DNA of 64,000 nucleotides from Patiria pectinifera. Taxonomy: Eukaryota; Echinodermata; Asteroidea; Valvatida; Asterinidae. Where the stretch lies: the NCBI GenBank assembly GCA_029964075.1, contig CM057141.1:6076001-6140000 (forward strand). Reading direction: 5' to 3'. The notes under the pieces were generated by a model that saw nothing but the letters and a program-made list of their open reading frames with translations, did not search any database and had not been told where the DNA came from. The position numbers were made by a program, and so were the translations under genes. This document shows positions 19,866 through 30,089 of the stretch, one piece after another (position 1 is the stretch's first letter; every line of letters begins with the position of its first letter).

Positions 19866-21093
19866 ACACCTGCCAGTGTTGGAGCAAAGGCTTTGACCCT
19901 CAAGGCCAAGGCCAAGGCTTTGACCCTCAAGGCCAAGGCCAAGGCTTTGACCCTCAAGCCTCGAGGCCAAGGCCAAGGCTTAACCCTCAAGGCCAAGGCC
20001 AAGGCCCTGTTTTATGAAATGACCACTGATACAGAACTAATTATAGTCACATGAGTGACACATCATCACGCAAGGGCGGATCCAGAACACAATTGGGGGG
20101 GGGGGGGAGAAATTTTGGTCCTCCCCAAAAAAGTGGGTCAAAAAATTACGGCTTGGGCTTCGGGGCCCCGAAAAAAATTTGGATTCGAGATGCTCTGTGG
20201 TGCGATTTGAGGCAATTTCTGGCCATTTTAACCAATGTTTTTTTAGGAAAAGATGGTGGTGTACTCATTGCCTGCCTTTATTACGACGTCACATTAAAAA
20301 AAAAATGGTTTCTTTTTTTGGGGGGGGGGCGGGACATGGTCCCTTTTTAGCCCCCCTGGATCCGCCCTTATCATCACGAATTGCTCGTTACGAAGAACAA
20401 CATTTCTTTAATTGCAATCAACATGCTCGCATAGGCCTACACCGTTTTATGACTGCACTGTATCTATTAAAGTATAAGTTCAGGTCTTCAATATGGTTTA
20501 ACTAAACAAAATAATGATTTACTTCTATATTGACACATAATTCTCCCAAGTGTAACAAAAAGGGGATCCAAGAAACTGATTTGGGAAATTTTTATTTGCT
20601 GGCCCAACATGGTCAGAAATATCAGCATTATCTAAAACAGATACATGTACATGCAAAGCTTTAGCACTGATCAGGGAGACATATACAACCAATCAGATCT
20701 ATTTCATAGTCATATGCAATTAAAGTGATCATCTCATTAGCCCCGCAAGTGTACGGAATATTTTTGCAGCAAATCTACTACAATGGTAACAAAATGTGAT
20801 GCTACAAAAGTGGAAGTGTGCCCAACACACAAATCTATAGGGTGCTTCCCTCCTCCATGGTAATACGATTAAAATGGTAACAGCAGAATTTCGAACAGAT
20901 TTGTCTGAAAAATGCAAAAATCTATGGGCCTTGAAGAGCCTTGACTCAAAATTGCAAGGCCCTGAACCCTCAAGGCCAAGGCCAAGGCTTTTGTCCTCAA
21001 GCCTCGAGGCCAAGGCCAAGGCCCTAAAATCCAGCCTTAAGGCAGCCTTAAGGCCAAGGCCCAGCATCAAGGCACTACATCACTGACACCTGC
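19866..21093. mobile_element. hAT-like DNA transposon with CAAGGCC subterminal repeats
   Basis: An 8-bp duplication, ACACCTGC, flanks the element (19866-19873 and 21086-21093). Ends start CAGTGTTGG on the left and, complemented, CAGTGATGTAG on the right, as in hAT transposons. Inside both ends are arrays built from CTCAAGGCCAAGGCCAAGGC. The element is about 1.2 kb with no transposase frame and carries a nested MITE at 20071-20370. Confidence 0.82.
20063..20378. mobile_element. hAT-like MITE nested in the 1.2-kb hAT element
   Basis: The 8-bp duplication TCATCACG (20063-20070 and 20371-20378) flanks a 300-bp element. Its ends are CAAGGGCGGATCCAGAACAC on the left and CTGGATCCGCCCTTA on the right. 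It contains G- and A-runs and the family core GATGGTGGTGTACTCATTGC. Nesting shows it moved after the surrounding element. Confidence 0.85.
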
Positions 21094-21320
21094 ACAAGAT
21101 GGATTACTCAACGGCAAAAAGCGTGATCGCGTCAGGTAGTAAAGTCCCGGATGTGTAAACATTAGTAATGGCGTTTGCACGTTAATCGTCGCTGTCTTCA
21201 TCTCAATGTTCGGCAGTCTAATCACATACAGAATTGTCATTCTTCAAAATCAGAACGATTTAGGAATGGTGATGAACTGAATGAATAAGACTGGTTTTAT
21301 TCAAATATTGGCCTTCAGGG

Positions 21321-21344
21321 AATTGCAGAATACCCCGCCACTCG
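21321..21344. repeat. 24-bp inverted repeat, left (mate 23312-23335)
   Basis: AATTGCAGAATACCCCGCCA plus CTCG is an exact reverse complement of 23312-23335. The two copies enclose the 1.58-kb inverted-repeat element and may be the ends of an older, larger transposon. Confidence 0.65.
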
Positions 21345-21448
21345 GAAATACACCCCTGAAATCACTGGCTACGAGGTTGGAATCACTGCAAAAGAAACAA
21401 TTCAAGTCCATTGCCAGCTACGCGGATACTGAGCGGGGGTCCATTATT

Positions 21449-21628
21449 TGAGAACGAAGCAACACAAAAGGAATGGGAGTTGCTGAAAAAATTCTAAGTC
21501 CAAACCAACTACCCTGTTGGCGGCTACGAGGCTACGGAGTGGGAGTCCCTTGAATATGCTTGAGAACGAAGCAACACAAAAGGAATGGGAGTTGCTGAAA
21601 AAATTCTTAAGTCCAAACCAACTACCGC
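21449..21628 (+). repeat. Direct repeat, two copies about 111 bp apart
   Basis: TGAGAACGAAGCAACACAAA, AGGAATGGGAGTTGCTG and AAGTCCAAACCAACTACC occur in the same order at 21449 and 21560 with a one-base length difference. The function is unknown. Confidence 0.75.
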
Positions 21629-22019
21629 GGTCACGAAGTGGGAGTGCAATGGAGCATGACGCATAGTACATTCAAGTAGCGCTGAGAATGTTTATTGAGG
21701 TCAATCAACGTTCAACCGGGACCTCGTAGCCGGTGTGGACGGTAATTCTGTCCCCCGGTAAAAGTGTCCGGGGGGACAGAATTACCTAGGTAAAAGTGTC
21801 CCCCAGGTCCCGTTAATTGTGTCCCCCTCCAGGTAATTCTGTCCCCTCCAGTTAATTCTGTCCACCCTGGTTTTGCACGCATAAGTTGTTATATTGATGT
21901 TATAATAAATTCAGCGCACAGGTATACATTTTTAGATTTTTCCACCCTTCATCAATAATTATCAAAATGAAATTAACGTTTAGATGTTAATCAACCGATC
22001 TATGTTTCTGCAAGAAGGC

Positions 22020-22330
22020 ACGCGTAGTAATACCGTGATCGCTAGCGCGCACGCACATCAGCCGCCGATACGCGTGTGACTGTCATGGCGGACTTCAATG
22101 AGGAGAATTGGCAAAATTATACGCGACACGGGTCACTGCGCCGCAGGCCTGCTGTTGGTGCAATGTTGTCCCCGTTCCCGGCCGCGGCCCTGGCGCGGCC
22201 CGTAGGTGCGGTATCGCGCGCACGCCCACCATGCAAATCGTTCGCTCCCGTCATCAAAACGGGAGTTGTGCTTTGACGTAAGCACCATTCCCGAATTTAG
22301 CAAGGCGCCGCGCAAAAACAGTTTATAACT
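22020..22330 (+). other. CpG-rich segment inside the 1.58-kb element
   Basis: GC-rich stretch with many CG dinucleotides (ACACGGGTCACTGCGCCG, GGCCGCGGCCCTGGCGCGG). An open frame of 66 codons starts MADFNEENWQNYT but matches no family known to me and has no clear splice sites. It could be a captured promoter or exon fragment. Confidence 0.3.
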
Positions 22331-22718
22331 TCACTAATATACAGTATGGGTGCTAGACTTGTGACGTTGCACGGGGACACATTTACCAGGGGGACACATA
22401 GGGCGTTTTCGAATCCCTGTTCTTGACAACACGCGTGTAACACGAGAACGTGTTCTCGAGCTGGTTGTTACGAACGCGCGGGTGCGTGTCAATGCGACAA
22501 TGGCCGACAATCATCTGAATTTGTACTTAGGCCTATTCCAAATGAACGAGGACGACTGTTGCAAACCAAACATGCGGGGATGAAATTGCAGACCTGCACT
22601 ATAATGGTATTCTTATTCCAATAATTAGAGTATATAGCAAAAAAAACACACCACAAAACACAAAAAAACTTTAAATCTGCACAGTCCGCCATTTTGTTCA
22701 AGCTGCACCTCGCCGAAC

Positions 22719-22992
22719 CCAACCTCGTCCCCAGTGCTTACTTTATTTCCAACCGCGTTTCCAATAGTAAACCCTGGATAGGAAACTTTCTTCCTGTATC
22801 CTGATTGGATACGGCAATTGGCTAGTAATGGATTTTTATCGTGTACTTGGTGCTATATATTCACAACGTGCAGTACGTATTTTCGCGATCATTCGTCCAC
22901 GCCTTCTCAAAAATACTAATTTCCTTTCCAATTTGCTCATATTAATATGAAATATGATACTGCATGTTGTCTTGATAAGATCGTAACAGTTT
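22719..22992 (-). repeat. Right arm of the 275-bp inverted repeat (mate 19205-19478)
   Basis: Reverse complement of the left arm, from AACCTCGTCCCCAGTGC to GATCGTAACAGTTT. Confidence 0.8.
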
Positions 22993-23311
22993 GAACGAGG
23001 TTGCGCCGAACCCTCCATCAACCGGGGAGTGAAAAAATCGATCCGCGAACGCCCTCTCGGGTCTGTTCGTCACGTTCGAGACTGCTGTTCTCGTGTCGGG
23101 TTAACCCGAGTGTTGTCAAGAACAGGGATTCGAAAACGCCCATTTAACGTCGTGCAGGGGGACAGATTTACCTAGAGGGGGACAGGTTTACTTAGGTAAA
23201 AGTGTCCCCCCGGACAGATTTACCGGGTCACGACCCGGTAGATCTGTCCGGGGGACATATTTACCAGGGGGGACAGAATTACCTGCCACACCGGCTACGA
23301 GGTGGATAGAT

Positions 23312-23335
23312 CGAGTGGCGGGGTATTCTGCAATT
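23312..23335. repeat. 24-bp inverted repeat, right (mate 21321-21344)
   Basis: CGAGTGGCGGGGTATTCTGC plus AATT, the exact complement of the left copy, lies eight bases outside the 1.58-kb element. Confidence 0.65.
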
Positions 23336-23387
23336 GTGCCGCATTGGGCACGTAAATTCTCCATAAATCGGCTCGGAGCGGCATCGG

Positions 23388-23488
23388 ACCATGACGTAGC
23401 CCGACTGCGTCTGGCCGTACAGTACTATCGCAAGCTCTGTAGTTGCGATAGTACTGTACGGCCAGACGCAGTCGGGCTAACCATGACG
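23388..23488. mobile_element. 83-bp perfect hairpin flanked by 9-bp direct repeats
   Basis: Bases 23397-23433 (TAGCCCGACTGCGTCTGG...) are an exact reverse complement of 23443-23479, with a 9-nt loop GCTCTGTAG. The hairpin is flanked by ACCATGACG at 23388-23396 and 23480-23488, which looks like a target-site duplication. A 9-bp duplication is known for Mutator-type elements, but the whole insert is only 83 bp. Confidence 0.8.
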
Positions 23489-23639
23489 GTACATTTTCAT
23501 TGTGTTTGCGAAGGTACTTTAACTAAAGGCAGTGTATAGTTGATGATTTTCCTCACTAATGAAACAGATTAGGGCCCCTTACTCATTTGAAATAACATTT
23601 GCATGTGATGTTTTCCTAAGCAAAATGCTTGCCTATTTC

Positions 23640-24400
23640 ATTCATAAGCAGTTGGCCGGCTGGCCTAGGCCTAGCCCTAGCTGGAGTTACCCAGCCCTGA
23701 GTTTTATCATTGGGTTGTCATCTAAAACATACGCGTGGGCTACGCGCCCAGCGCAAAAGTTCAAAGTACGTGCTAGTAAATAGGCCACGCCCATATTTGT
23801 AAAACTCACAGTATACTGAATTCACATAGCGATAATTTCCCCTAAATTTCTCCAAAATTATACAGCAAAATATCATAGGATGACAACCCAATGATAAAAC
23901 TCAGGGCTGGGTAACTCCAGCTAGCCTAGCCCCTAAATGTGGCCAATTTACTGGACTACCTCCGTAAACATAGGCCACACTTCCACATGTACAAAAACGT
24001 GTCGAACTTTGTCAATTTTGATTTTCACATTTAGGCTTAGTTTGTAGGGTTTTTTTTGCTTTAGAAGCATACTCACCCTCTTTACAGGCTTATCAGAAAG
24101 TGCTGCCTTTTTCAGATGTCTATTTTTCGTGAAATTTCAAGATTCATTTGCACACGTTTGCATATCAAAATTTCAACATGAAATTTCACAAAAATTAGAC
24201 ATCTGAAAAAGGCAGCACTTTCTGATTCGCCTATAAAAGGGTGAGTATGCTTCTAAAGCAAAAAAAAAAAATACAAACTAAGCCTAAATGTGATAATCAA
24301 AATTTGACAAAGTTCGACACGTTTTTGTACATGTGGAAGTGTGGCCTATGTTTACGGAGGTAGTCCAGCAAATTGGCCACATTTATGGGGCTAGCCTAGG
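23640..24400. repeat. Compound foldback structure
   Basis: Two inverted repeats lie in series. TAGCTGGAGTTACCCAGCCC to GGGTTGTCATC (about 23675-23722) pairs with 23878-23925. A longer arm (about 23924-24140, CTAGCCCCTAAATGTGGCC to ATGTCTATTTTTCG) pairs with 24175-24400 across a 35-bp loop. The arms include AAACATAGGCCACACTTCC and AAAGTGCTGCCTTTTTCAG. No coding sequence is present. Confidence 0.75.
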
Positions 24401-24418
24401 CCCAGCCCGGTTCTGTTG

Positions 24419-24490
24419 CAAACCGACGTCGACGACGACCACCATTTCGACCACCACCACCACCACCACCCACGACCACCACGACAGTCC
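24419..24490 (+). repeat. GAC/CAC triplet repeat
   Basis: A run of CGACGACGACCACC and CACCACCACC units. The open frames through it are simple-sequence artefacts. Confidence 0.8.
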
Positions 24491-24534
24491 TTCTGATTTG
24501 AGGAGTACGATCACACCCCCACACCATCGCACAC

Positions 24535-26451
24535 TGTAACGTGCGGGGAACGCACGGCAGAAAGAAATAAGTAATAAAAACAGGAATCATGACTTTTGAA
24601 GCAAAGGCAAAAAAGAGACCAAGATATGATTAACAAAATTTAATGAATTCTCCCAAATCAATCAACAGGTCAATGTGTGATACAACAACCATTCTCAGTT
24701 AGTCTGCAACTTTAAACTTCATGCAAGAACCCCAAAGCATTAGATACAGGTGTGACAGCAAAGATTCTTTTCTAGAGGTTGGATGTAATTTATTTACTCC
24801 GAATTTACACCACAAAAAAAGGGGTTGGCATTAGCTATAAAGAAAAAAGAAAGAAAGAAAACAATCATAAGTAAACATCAAAATTAAACAAAAGAATTAA
24901 CACTTTCCAATGATCAACAAAATAATATCTCGGTGAATCTCAAGTAATTTAAAAGATGGCTAATAATGCAAAAAGGAAAATACATGTACCTAATCCTCTA
25001 AAGAACAACATGATAAAGTTTCCTTAAATTCAAAGTTAAAATGTTGGTGTTCTTTCCTCTACTGTTCTAAAGCCTGTAAGAATAAACAATGCCTTTAACT
25101 TTAATCTCCTTAACAACTAGTGCCTGGCCCAGCCTCTCCAAGAATAAACAATCTCCTCTCCACTCACAGTACAACACTGTACAGAGCAAAAAAGACTAAT
25201 ACATATATAATGAGCAGGAAACAAAGACTCCAGTCAGGCCTCATGTGGAGTTAATCACTCAACTCCAAACTTGGAATTTGTGGTTGTCCCACCCAGGGCT
25301 GGCAATGGTGCAGTGACCACATATCAATTACCTGTCTAGTGTGCATACACTGTATAGCTACTCGGCACTAGCACCACAATATCGATATCATCGATACTAG
25401 TCTTTAAAGTGATACAACTAAAGCTAAGAATTGATAAACTATAAACAATTACACAACGCTCAGTTTTCTGCCTAAAGAAAATTTCCACAGTAGTCTCATA
25501 ACACTTCCACTAATAAAAGAATACGAAATAATCAGAATGAAATGATAACTGCTCCTAACTTCTACTTTAACGAATTCAAGAAAAGAATTTCTGTACAAAT
25601 TTGAACCTGATCACTGTTTCTGGCAAAGTAAATTCACTAAGAATGCTATTTCAAGATCCAAATGTCAAAATAGTAAGAGTACAAACATCACAAAATAACA
25701 CAAAATCTCAACTTGAATTCAGGGGCCAAACAGTAAACTAAATCAAAACCAATAACCATAAATACATCTCAAGCTTTTCAGAAACCAATAAATGCATTTT
25801 CTCTCTGAAAAGACTCCAAGTAAGTACGTGTTAACAAACTAAAAATCAATGCACTAAACTAGAATATCAATGAATTCAATGAAACCAAGCAAATCACTTC
25901 CAAGAAATGGAAACTTTGTAAGCATGACTGGAAACTTTCAAAGAGATCCTCCTAGCAAGATATCTAAACCCTTAACTTCTTAAAGTATCAAACTAAAATC
26001 AATTAACTGACTTGTATAAGAAATGGTCCTCAAAACAATATACAAGTGTAAACTTACCACAAATCTTCAACAACAAGGATTCTTCTAGCCTCAGAACTTT
26101 GGTGAAACGAGCATGGAACAAGAGTGAATAAATGACTGCGTGTGGACTGCCTTGCATCAACTGAAGGAATGGCTAGATAAGCCACATGTCTCAGAAGTGG
26201 GTACCACAGGAAGTGCTTTGTGGTCTACCTAATGAATTATTCATGATCCACACTTAAAGAGGAAACGGCTATTTCAGTGCTCAATGAAGCAAGTTAAAAG
26301 AATAACAAATTACACAATTAAGAAACCGCTTTAAACATAAAAGAAATAGCCAGATAGTAGAAACATAAAAAAATTCTGTCACACAGGCAAAGCAAAATAT
26401 ATTACAAAGATATTAGCAAAGCAGCAAGTTATACAAATAGGCAAAATACAG
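24535..26451. other. A-rich region without recognisable genes
   Basis: About 1.9 kb of A-rich DNA beginning TGTAACGTGCGGGG. Its texture resembles the long LTRs near 46-48 kb and the left end has an LTR-like TGTAAC start, but no matching second LTR, target duplication or coding sequence was found. Confidence 0.4.
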
Positions 26452-26829
26452 TAAGGCCAAAAAAAAAAAGTCTCCGGTTTCTGGTATGGAGCTTGCCCAA
26501 AAAGTGGTGCGGCGACGCGGTTTTTTTTTTTTTTTTTACCTGATTTTTTTGCTTCAAATGTCGGCTGATGACTGCAAATGGTGCCCGACTAAACTTAGTG
26601 CAAATATATGGGAGTTCAGAGAGGCCACATAAAGCTTATTCTCGACCATAACCCAATCTAAAAATACGTTAAAATTGTGCAGCAGCAGGATTCCAGTCAA
26701 ACCGGTGAGTTTGGCGGTTTTGAGACATCATCTTGCATTGAAAAAAAAACTTTTTCATTTTGCCGACGCGCATGGCTACGGCGACGCGCGCGCATACCAG
26801 AAACCGGAGACTTTTTTTTTTTGGCCTAA
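26452..26829. mobile_element. TWA-flanked MITE, copy 2 of 2
   Basis: TAA flanks (26452-26454 and 26827-26829) surround a 372-bp element with GGCCAAAAA...TTTTTGGCC ends and AGTCTCCGGTTTCTGGTATG inverted repeats. It is an inverted copy of 9237-9603. Differences are mostly in the homopolymer runs. Confidence 0.78.
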
Positions 26830-26956
26830 AGAACAAGCCGGCAAAATAGGGTTAATAAGCAAAACAACAAAGGCAAATTGTATTCGGCCGAATATTATTA
26901 CCAATAAGGAACCAGTAGCAGGAACAGGCCCCGCCCAGCCAGTGCCCACAACGGTA

Positions 26957-27169
26957 TTAGCCCAGCCGTCGAACTAAGCATCTCTGCACCCAGCCGTAGA
27001 TCAGCCAAGCCACAGGTAAGTCAGTGTTGAGCCCCGGGAAGTCAGCCTCGTCAGGCGAGCCACAACAGTCCAGGTCTCCATCCGGTAGTACCGTCATGCA
27101 GCCTCGGCTATGATCCAGCAATGAGGGTACATCGGTAAGAACTGTGGGAGATGCTGGCTCAACGACGCG
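26957..27169 (-). other. Unassigned open frame of about 70 codons
   Basis: This minus-strand frame reads EPASPTVLTDVPSLLDHSRG, then an acidic stretch (PDGDLDCCGSPDEADFPG), to a TAA. It lacks an ATG at its start, and no acceptor of the phase needed for gene B was found. It could be a decayed exon, part of a retroelement, or chance. Confidence 0.2.
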
Positions 27170-27515
27170 CTAATAGAAATTGCACATATTGGTTGTACAT
27201 GGGCACCAACTGAGAGCGAATAAAAGCCAGTCCGTGCTTTTATAGGGTATTTACCCGTGCGTTACCACCATAACTTGAATGTGGACCACGGGATCTCCAG
27301 GATTACTTCCGCTGGTTGGTACCTGGGAATAGGTAGTCGACGGATCCTGTCACAAACAATAAACGCTTAAGACAATCGCACGGCGTTTTGGGTATGGATG
27401 ACAAACAAGCGATGCAATATACTCACAAACCTATCAGGGCAGTGAACCAGTCCCACTTTAAATTCCATTTTTTTCTTTAGTGTTTTTCAAAAAGTACTTG
27501 ATCATCAGTGCTCAT

Positions 27516-27521
27516 TTTAAT
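27516..27521 (-). terminator. Possible poly(A) signal of gene B
   Basis: ATTAAA on the minus strand, about 80 bases downstream of the candidate tail stop codon. It is a common variant signal and is supported only by position. Confidence 0.25.
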
Positions 27522-27598
27522 GCAGAGAATATTTGAAATGCAATTTGAAAATTAAAATCAAACTTTAAAACTTTGAAAACGAAAAATTATCCTAAAAT

Positions 27599-27748
27599 TT
27601 ACAGTGCGCAGGCATTGAGGAATGATTGGTTACAGTTCGCTGAGAGAGCTTGAAATCCCAATTCTGATCGGCTAACATCGGCTTCTCCAGTTTCAGGGTC
27701 ATAGTTACCTTTTTTTCCAAACAAGGGAATCCCAAAACTGTCTTCATT
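27599..27748 (-). CDS. SRCR gene B, candidate cytoplasmic-tail exon
   Basis: After an acceptor AACTGATCAG, a phase 0 frame of 49 codons begins NEDSFGIPLFGKKGNYD, continues PETGEADVSRSELGF and ends at TAA. The transmembrane exon of gene B ends in phase 0 at a strong donor, and gene A has a separate tail exon, so a tail exon is expected here. The charged, non-repetitive composition is protein-like. The polypyrimidine tract is weak and no conserved motif confirms it. The alternative is readthrough of the transmembrane exon to a stop about 14 codons later. Confidence 0.3.
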   Translation of the reverse strand, partial: NEDSFGIPLFGKKGNYDPETGEADVSRSELGFQALSANCNQSFLNACAL

Positions 27749-28329
27749 CTGATCAGTTTCAAACAATGATTTTTCAAACAATTGTATTTCACATCACTTA
27801 TGTACTAAAGTGTGAAAAGATGATCACTTACTTTCGAATATAATACTTAGGACGAATCAAATGAAACTTGAAGCTGGTTCACAGCCCCGTTGTTTTTGTG
27901 CACAAATTGCCTGGTTTCATTGTCATCCATTCTCAGAAAGCACCGATCATTTCAGACAGGTTTATTTATGCCATTTAGTTTGTTTTTGTTTTGAATTGAA
28001 CAAATCTGGATAAATATGTGCTGGGCCAGTGGGGCCTGGACGCGGATTCAGAAAGGGCCATTATCGGCGACAGTTTTCCCATTCATAAATACTTTTCGAT
28101 CAAAAATGCAAAACAAGTCCAAAATTATAAATTTCCAACGATTTTGTTCAACTACATGTATTTCACTTCATGTTTTGTGAAACACCCCTCTAGCTATGGT
28201 TATGGTATGTGCCTCTCAGGAGTAGTACTAATATATATATTACCCTTATATGGAGATTGACCTGTGTGTAGTGCGTACTGTGGGATGTGGCTCAGAACAT
28301 GGCGGTGCTGGTGTAGTGTGAATTTTGGA
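27749..28329 (-). other. Sequence between the candidate tail exon and a dispersed repeat
   Basis: AT-rich sequence with no supportable feature. Confidence 0.4.
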
Positions 28330-28550
28330 CTCCTGGTAGTATCCATTCTCTTGGTAGTATTGCATAAAACCAAAGTGTACTAGACTATGAACATTCAACC
28401 AATAAAAGGGTAAAAGGAACCAGATTTCGTAGCGTTCCAAATTCACGTGACACCGAAAAAAAGTGTTTAAAACCAGTTGGCGTTTCATCAACCGTTTAAA
28501 ACCACTCACGTGACAGGCTCTCCACCAATAGGAATGGGTCAACTGTCTCG
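28330..28550 (-). repeat. Inverted copy of the 13205-13500 dispersed repeat
   Basis: GAACATTCAACCAATAAAAG, CGTTTAAAACCACTCACGTG and ACAGGCTCTCCACCAATAGG are the reverse complements of the landmark words of that repeat. The open frame across it is an artefact. Confidence 0.6.
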
Positions 28551-28953
28551 GGTTTTTATGAATGATACATTAATGATTTTTTTTTAGTAGAATGTTTTCA
28601 ATGCAGTCACCATGGGCCTTATGCACAAGTTGGCCATTTGTCTCAAGTTCCCTGAATGTATTTCATAAATTGTTAACTGTTGAATGGGATGGCACCAGAC
28701 TATTTATGCCGCCTTAATTCACTGTCTTTTTTTTTTAAATCGGGCATAAAACATTAGGGAATGTTTTAATTACCAAATTTAAATTATTTGTTGAAGCAGA
28801 TTTGATTTTATTAGCAATTTCCTTGCTTTCATTTCTTTTTGTAAGTTCCAAAAATGAAGATGTTACCTCACTTTCAATTCAATATGGCCGACTCGTGCAT
28901 AAGGCCCATTATCTAGCAACATGCAAATGAAGTGAACAGGGGGCCAAACTTAC
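28551..28953 (-). other. Gene B intron after the transmembrane exon
   Basis: AT-rich intronic sequence. GGGCCTTATGCACAAGTTGG at 28615 and its near complement CTCGTGCATAAGGCCC at 28891-28906 form the ends of a roughly 290-bp inverted-repeat segment, possibly a MITE. Confidence 0.4.
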
Positions 28954-29096
28954 TGCCGTTGTTGAGCTGGTGGGGCCTTTTTTCGACTTGCAACAGCCCA
29001 GTTTGCACAGTTTGCACCAGACGCACAACAGAATACAGCCACCGCCGATCACCGTGACCCCGCAAACAATCCCAATTATCGCTCCGGAGGAGAGTC
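28954..29096 (-). CDS. SRCR gene B, transmembrane exon
   Basis: Entering in phase 1 (acceptor ATACCAACCAG), the exon reads GLSSGAIIGIVCGVTVIGGG, then CILLCVW, a single membrane span of about 23 residues. A short basic, cysteine-rich juxtamembrane segment follows (CKLCKLGCCKSKKGP), in which four cysteines next to the membrane are candidates for palmitoylation. It ends in phase 0 at a near-perfect donor (GCA|GTAAGT), so another exon probably follows. If the donor is skipped, the frame runs about 14 codons to TAA. Organisation and phases match exon 6 of gene A. Confidence 0.85.
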
Positions 29097-29468
29097 CTGG
29101 TTGGTATACCGTGGTTATCAAATGGTGACATGTCATTGGTTGAAACTGATCATGTGACATATTGCATAAAAAATCCCTATAATGCACTGGAGTATACCTC
29201 GGGTTAGGGGTGTGCAGTACAGGAATCCGGTACCCGATTGGCAAAAAAAAAGGAAAAAAAAGGGGAACCGTTAAAAGAACCAACACCAACAGTTTAATCT
29301 CGGAAGTTGCTGTACAGATTGTCCATAAAGGTCCGCAAGATAATATTTTAAGTTTGAGGTAAAATTTGCTCTAACAAGGCATCAACGTTTTAAGTAAAGG
29401 TACTAAACTGCTTTAGTGAACAAGATTTTTGTGGGTGTTTGTACCCAGATAAGCAGCTCTATACATAC

Positions 29469-29627
29469 CTGGAGCACCGTTGCATTTCACCCAGACGTCT
29501 TCAGCATGAGAACAGTAGTTATTATCCCACTGGCCATGGTCGCAATAGACTAGTCTGGTTTCGTATCCTCTACAGGCAACAGCATCAAGCCAGATGGGTT
29601 TGGTACTATTCCTTCCGGTTTCATAAT
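29469..29627 (-). CDS. SRCR gene B, split SRCR domain, C-terminal half
   Basis: A phase 1-1 exon of 52 codons with YETGRNSTKPIWLDAVACRG, TRLVYC and NNYCSHAEDVWVKC. It carries the last four cysteines of the membrane-proximal domain. The closing CxHxxDVWVxC equals that of gene A exon 5. Acceptor is GCTTGGTTTAG and donor CCAG|GTATGT. Confidence 0.88.
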
Positions 29628-30089
29628 CTAAACCAAGCAATGAAACAAAAGGCTGTACGATATATGTTCAAGTATTCGTCATTATTCCCCCAGGTAAAAT
29701 TTCAAAATAAACAAACTGCTACCCAAAATTTACATCATTAACCTAAACCTTGCAAAACATAAAACCTAAAAGTCTGTGTACACAAAACGTCACGCCTCCA
29801 GGTTCCTTAGCGGAAGAGAATGTCGACGCCCCTTTTTTTTTCATCATATATCATCTCAATGAAGGTCAGTGAAAACGTGAAAAAGCCATGAATCTGGGAC
29901 TGAGAAACATTTTCAATTTGTTAGGATATACTTTGAAAATGCACTCGACACTCTATAGACTTTGAACGCAACCAAAGAAGTGGCGCCTGGATACTGCATT
30001 CTTTCCTCTTTGGCCAATAGGGTTACAAAAATGCGCTCACATCATGTCTTTAGGGATGCGCAGTTTTATGTCAAGAAATGGTTTCTAAT
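29628..30089 (-). other. Gene B intron, part without features
   Basis: No recognisable element lies between the split-domain exon and the TTAA-flanked MITE to its right. Confidence 0.45.

Larger units (their letters stand above)
21721..23303. mobile_element. 1.58-kb element with ACCTCGTAGCCGGTGTGG inverted ends
   Basis: The ends are inverted repeats of about 36 bp with a few mismatches (ACCTCGTAGCCGGTGTGG, then GGTAATTCTGTCCCCC). Both subterminal regions are built from many versions of GGTAATTCTGTCCCC and GGTAAAAGTGTCCCCC in both orientations. The middle has a CpG-rich segment (22020-22320) and the right arm of another inverted repeat (22719-22992). No transposase was recognised and no target duplication is evident. 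Confidence 0.6.

Noticed and set aside
24535-26390. Solo LTR beginning TGTAACGTGCGGGG
   Set aside because: The left end looks LTR-like, but no right end with matching target duplication and no second copy were found.
28246-28542. 98-codon minus-strand frame near the gene B 3' end
   Set aside because: It lies in an inverted copy of the 13205 dispersed repeat and has no fitting splice sites.
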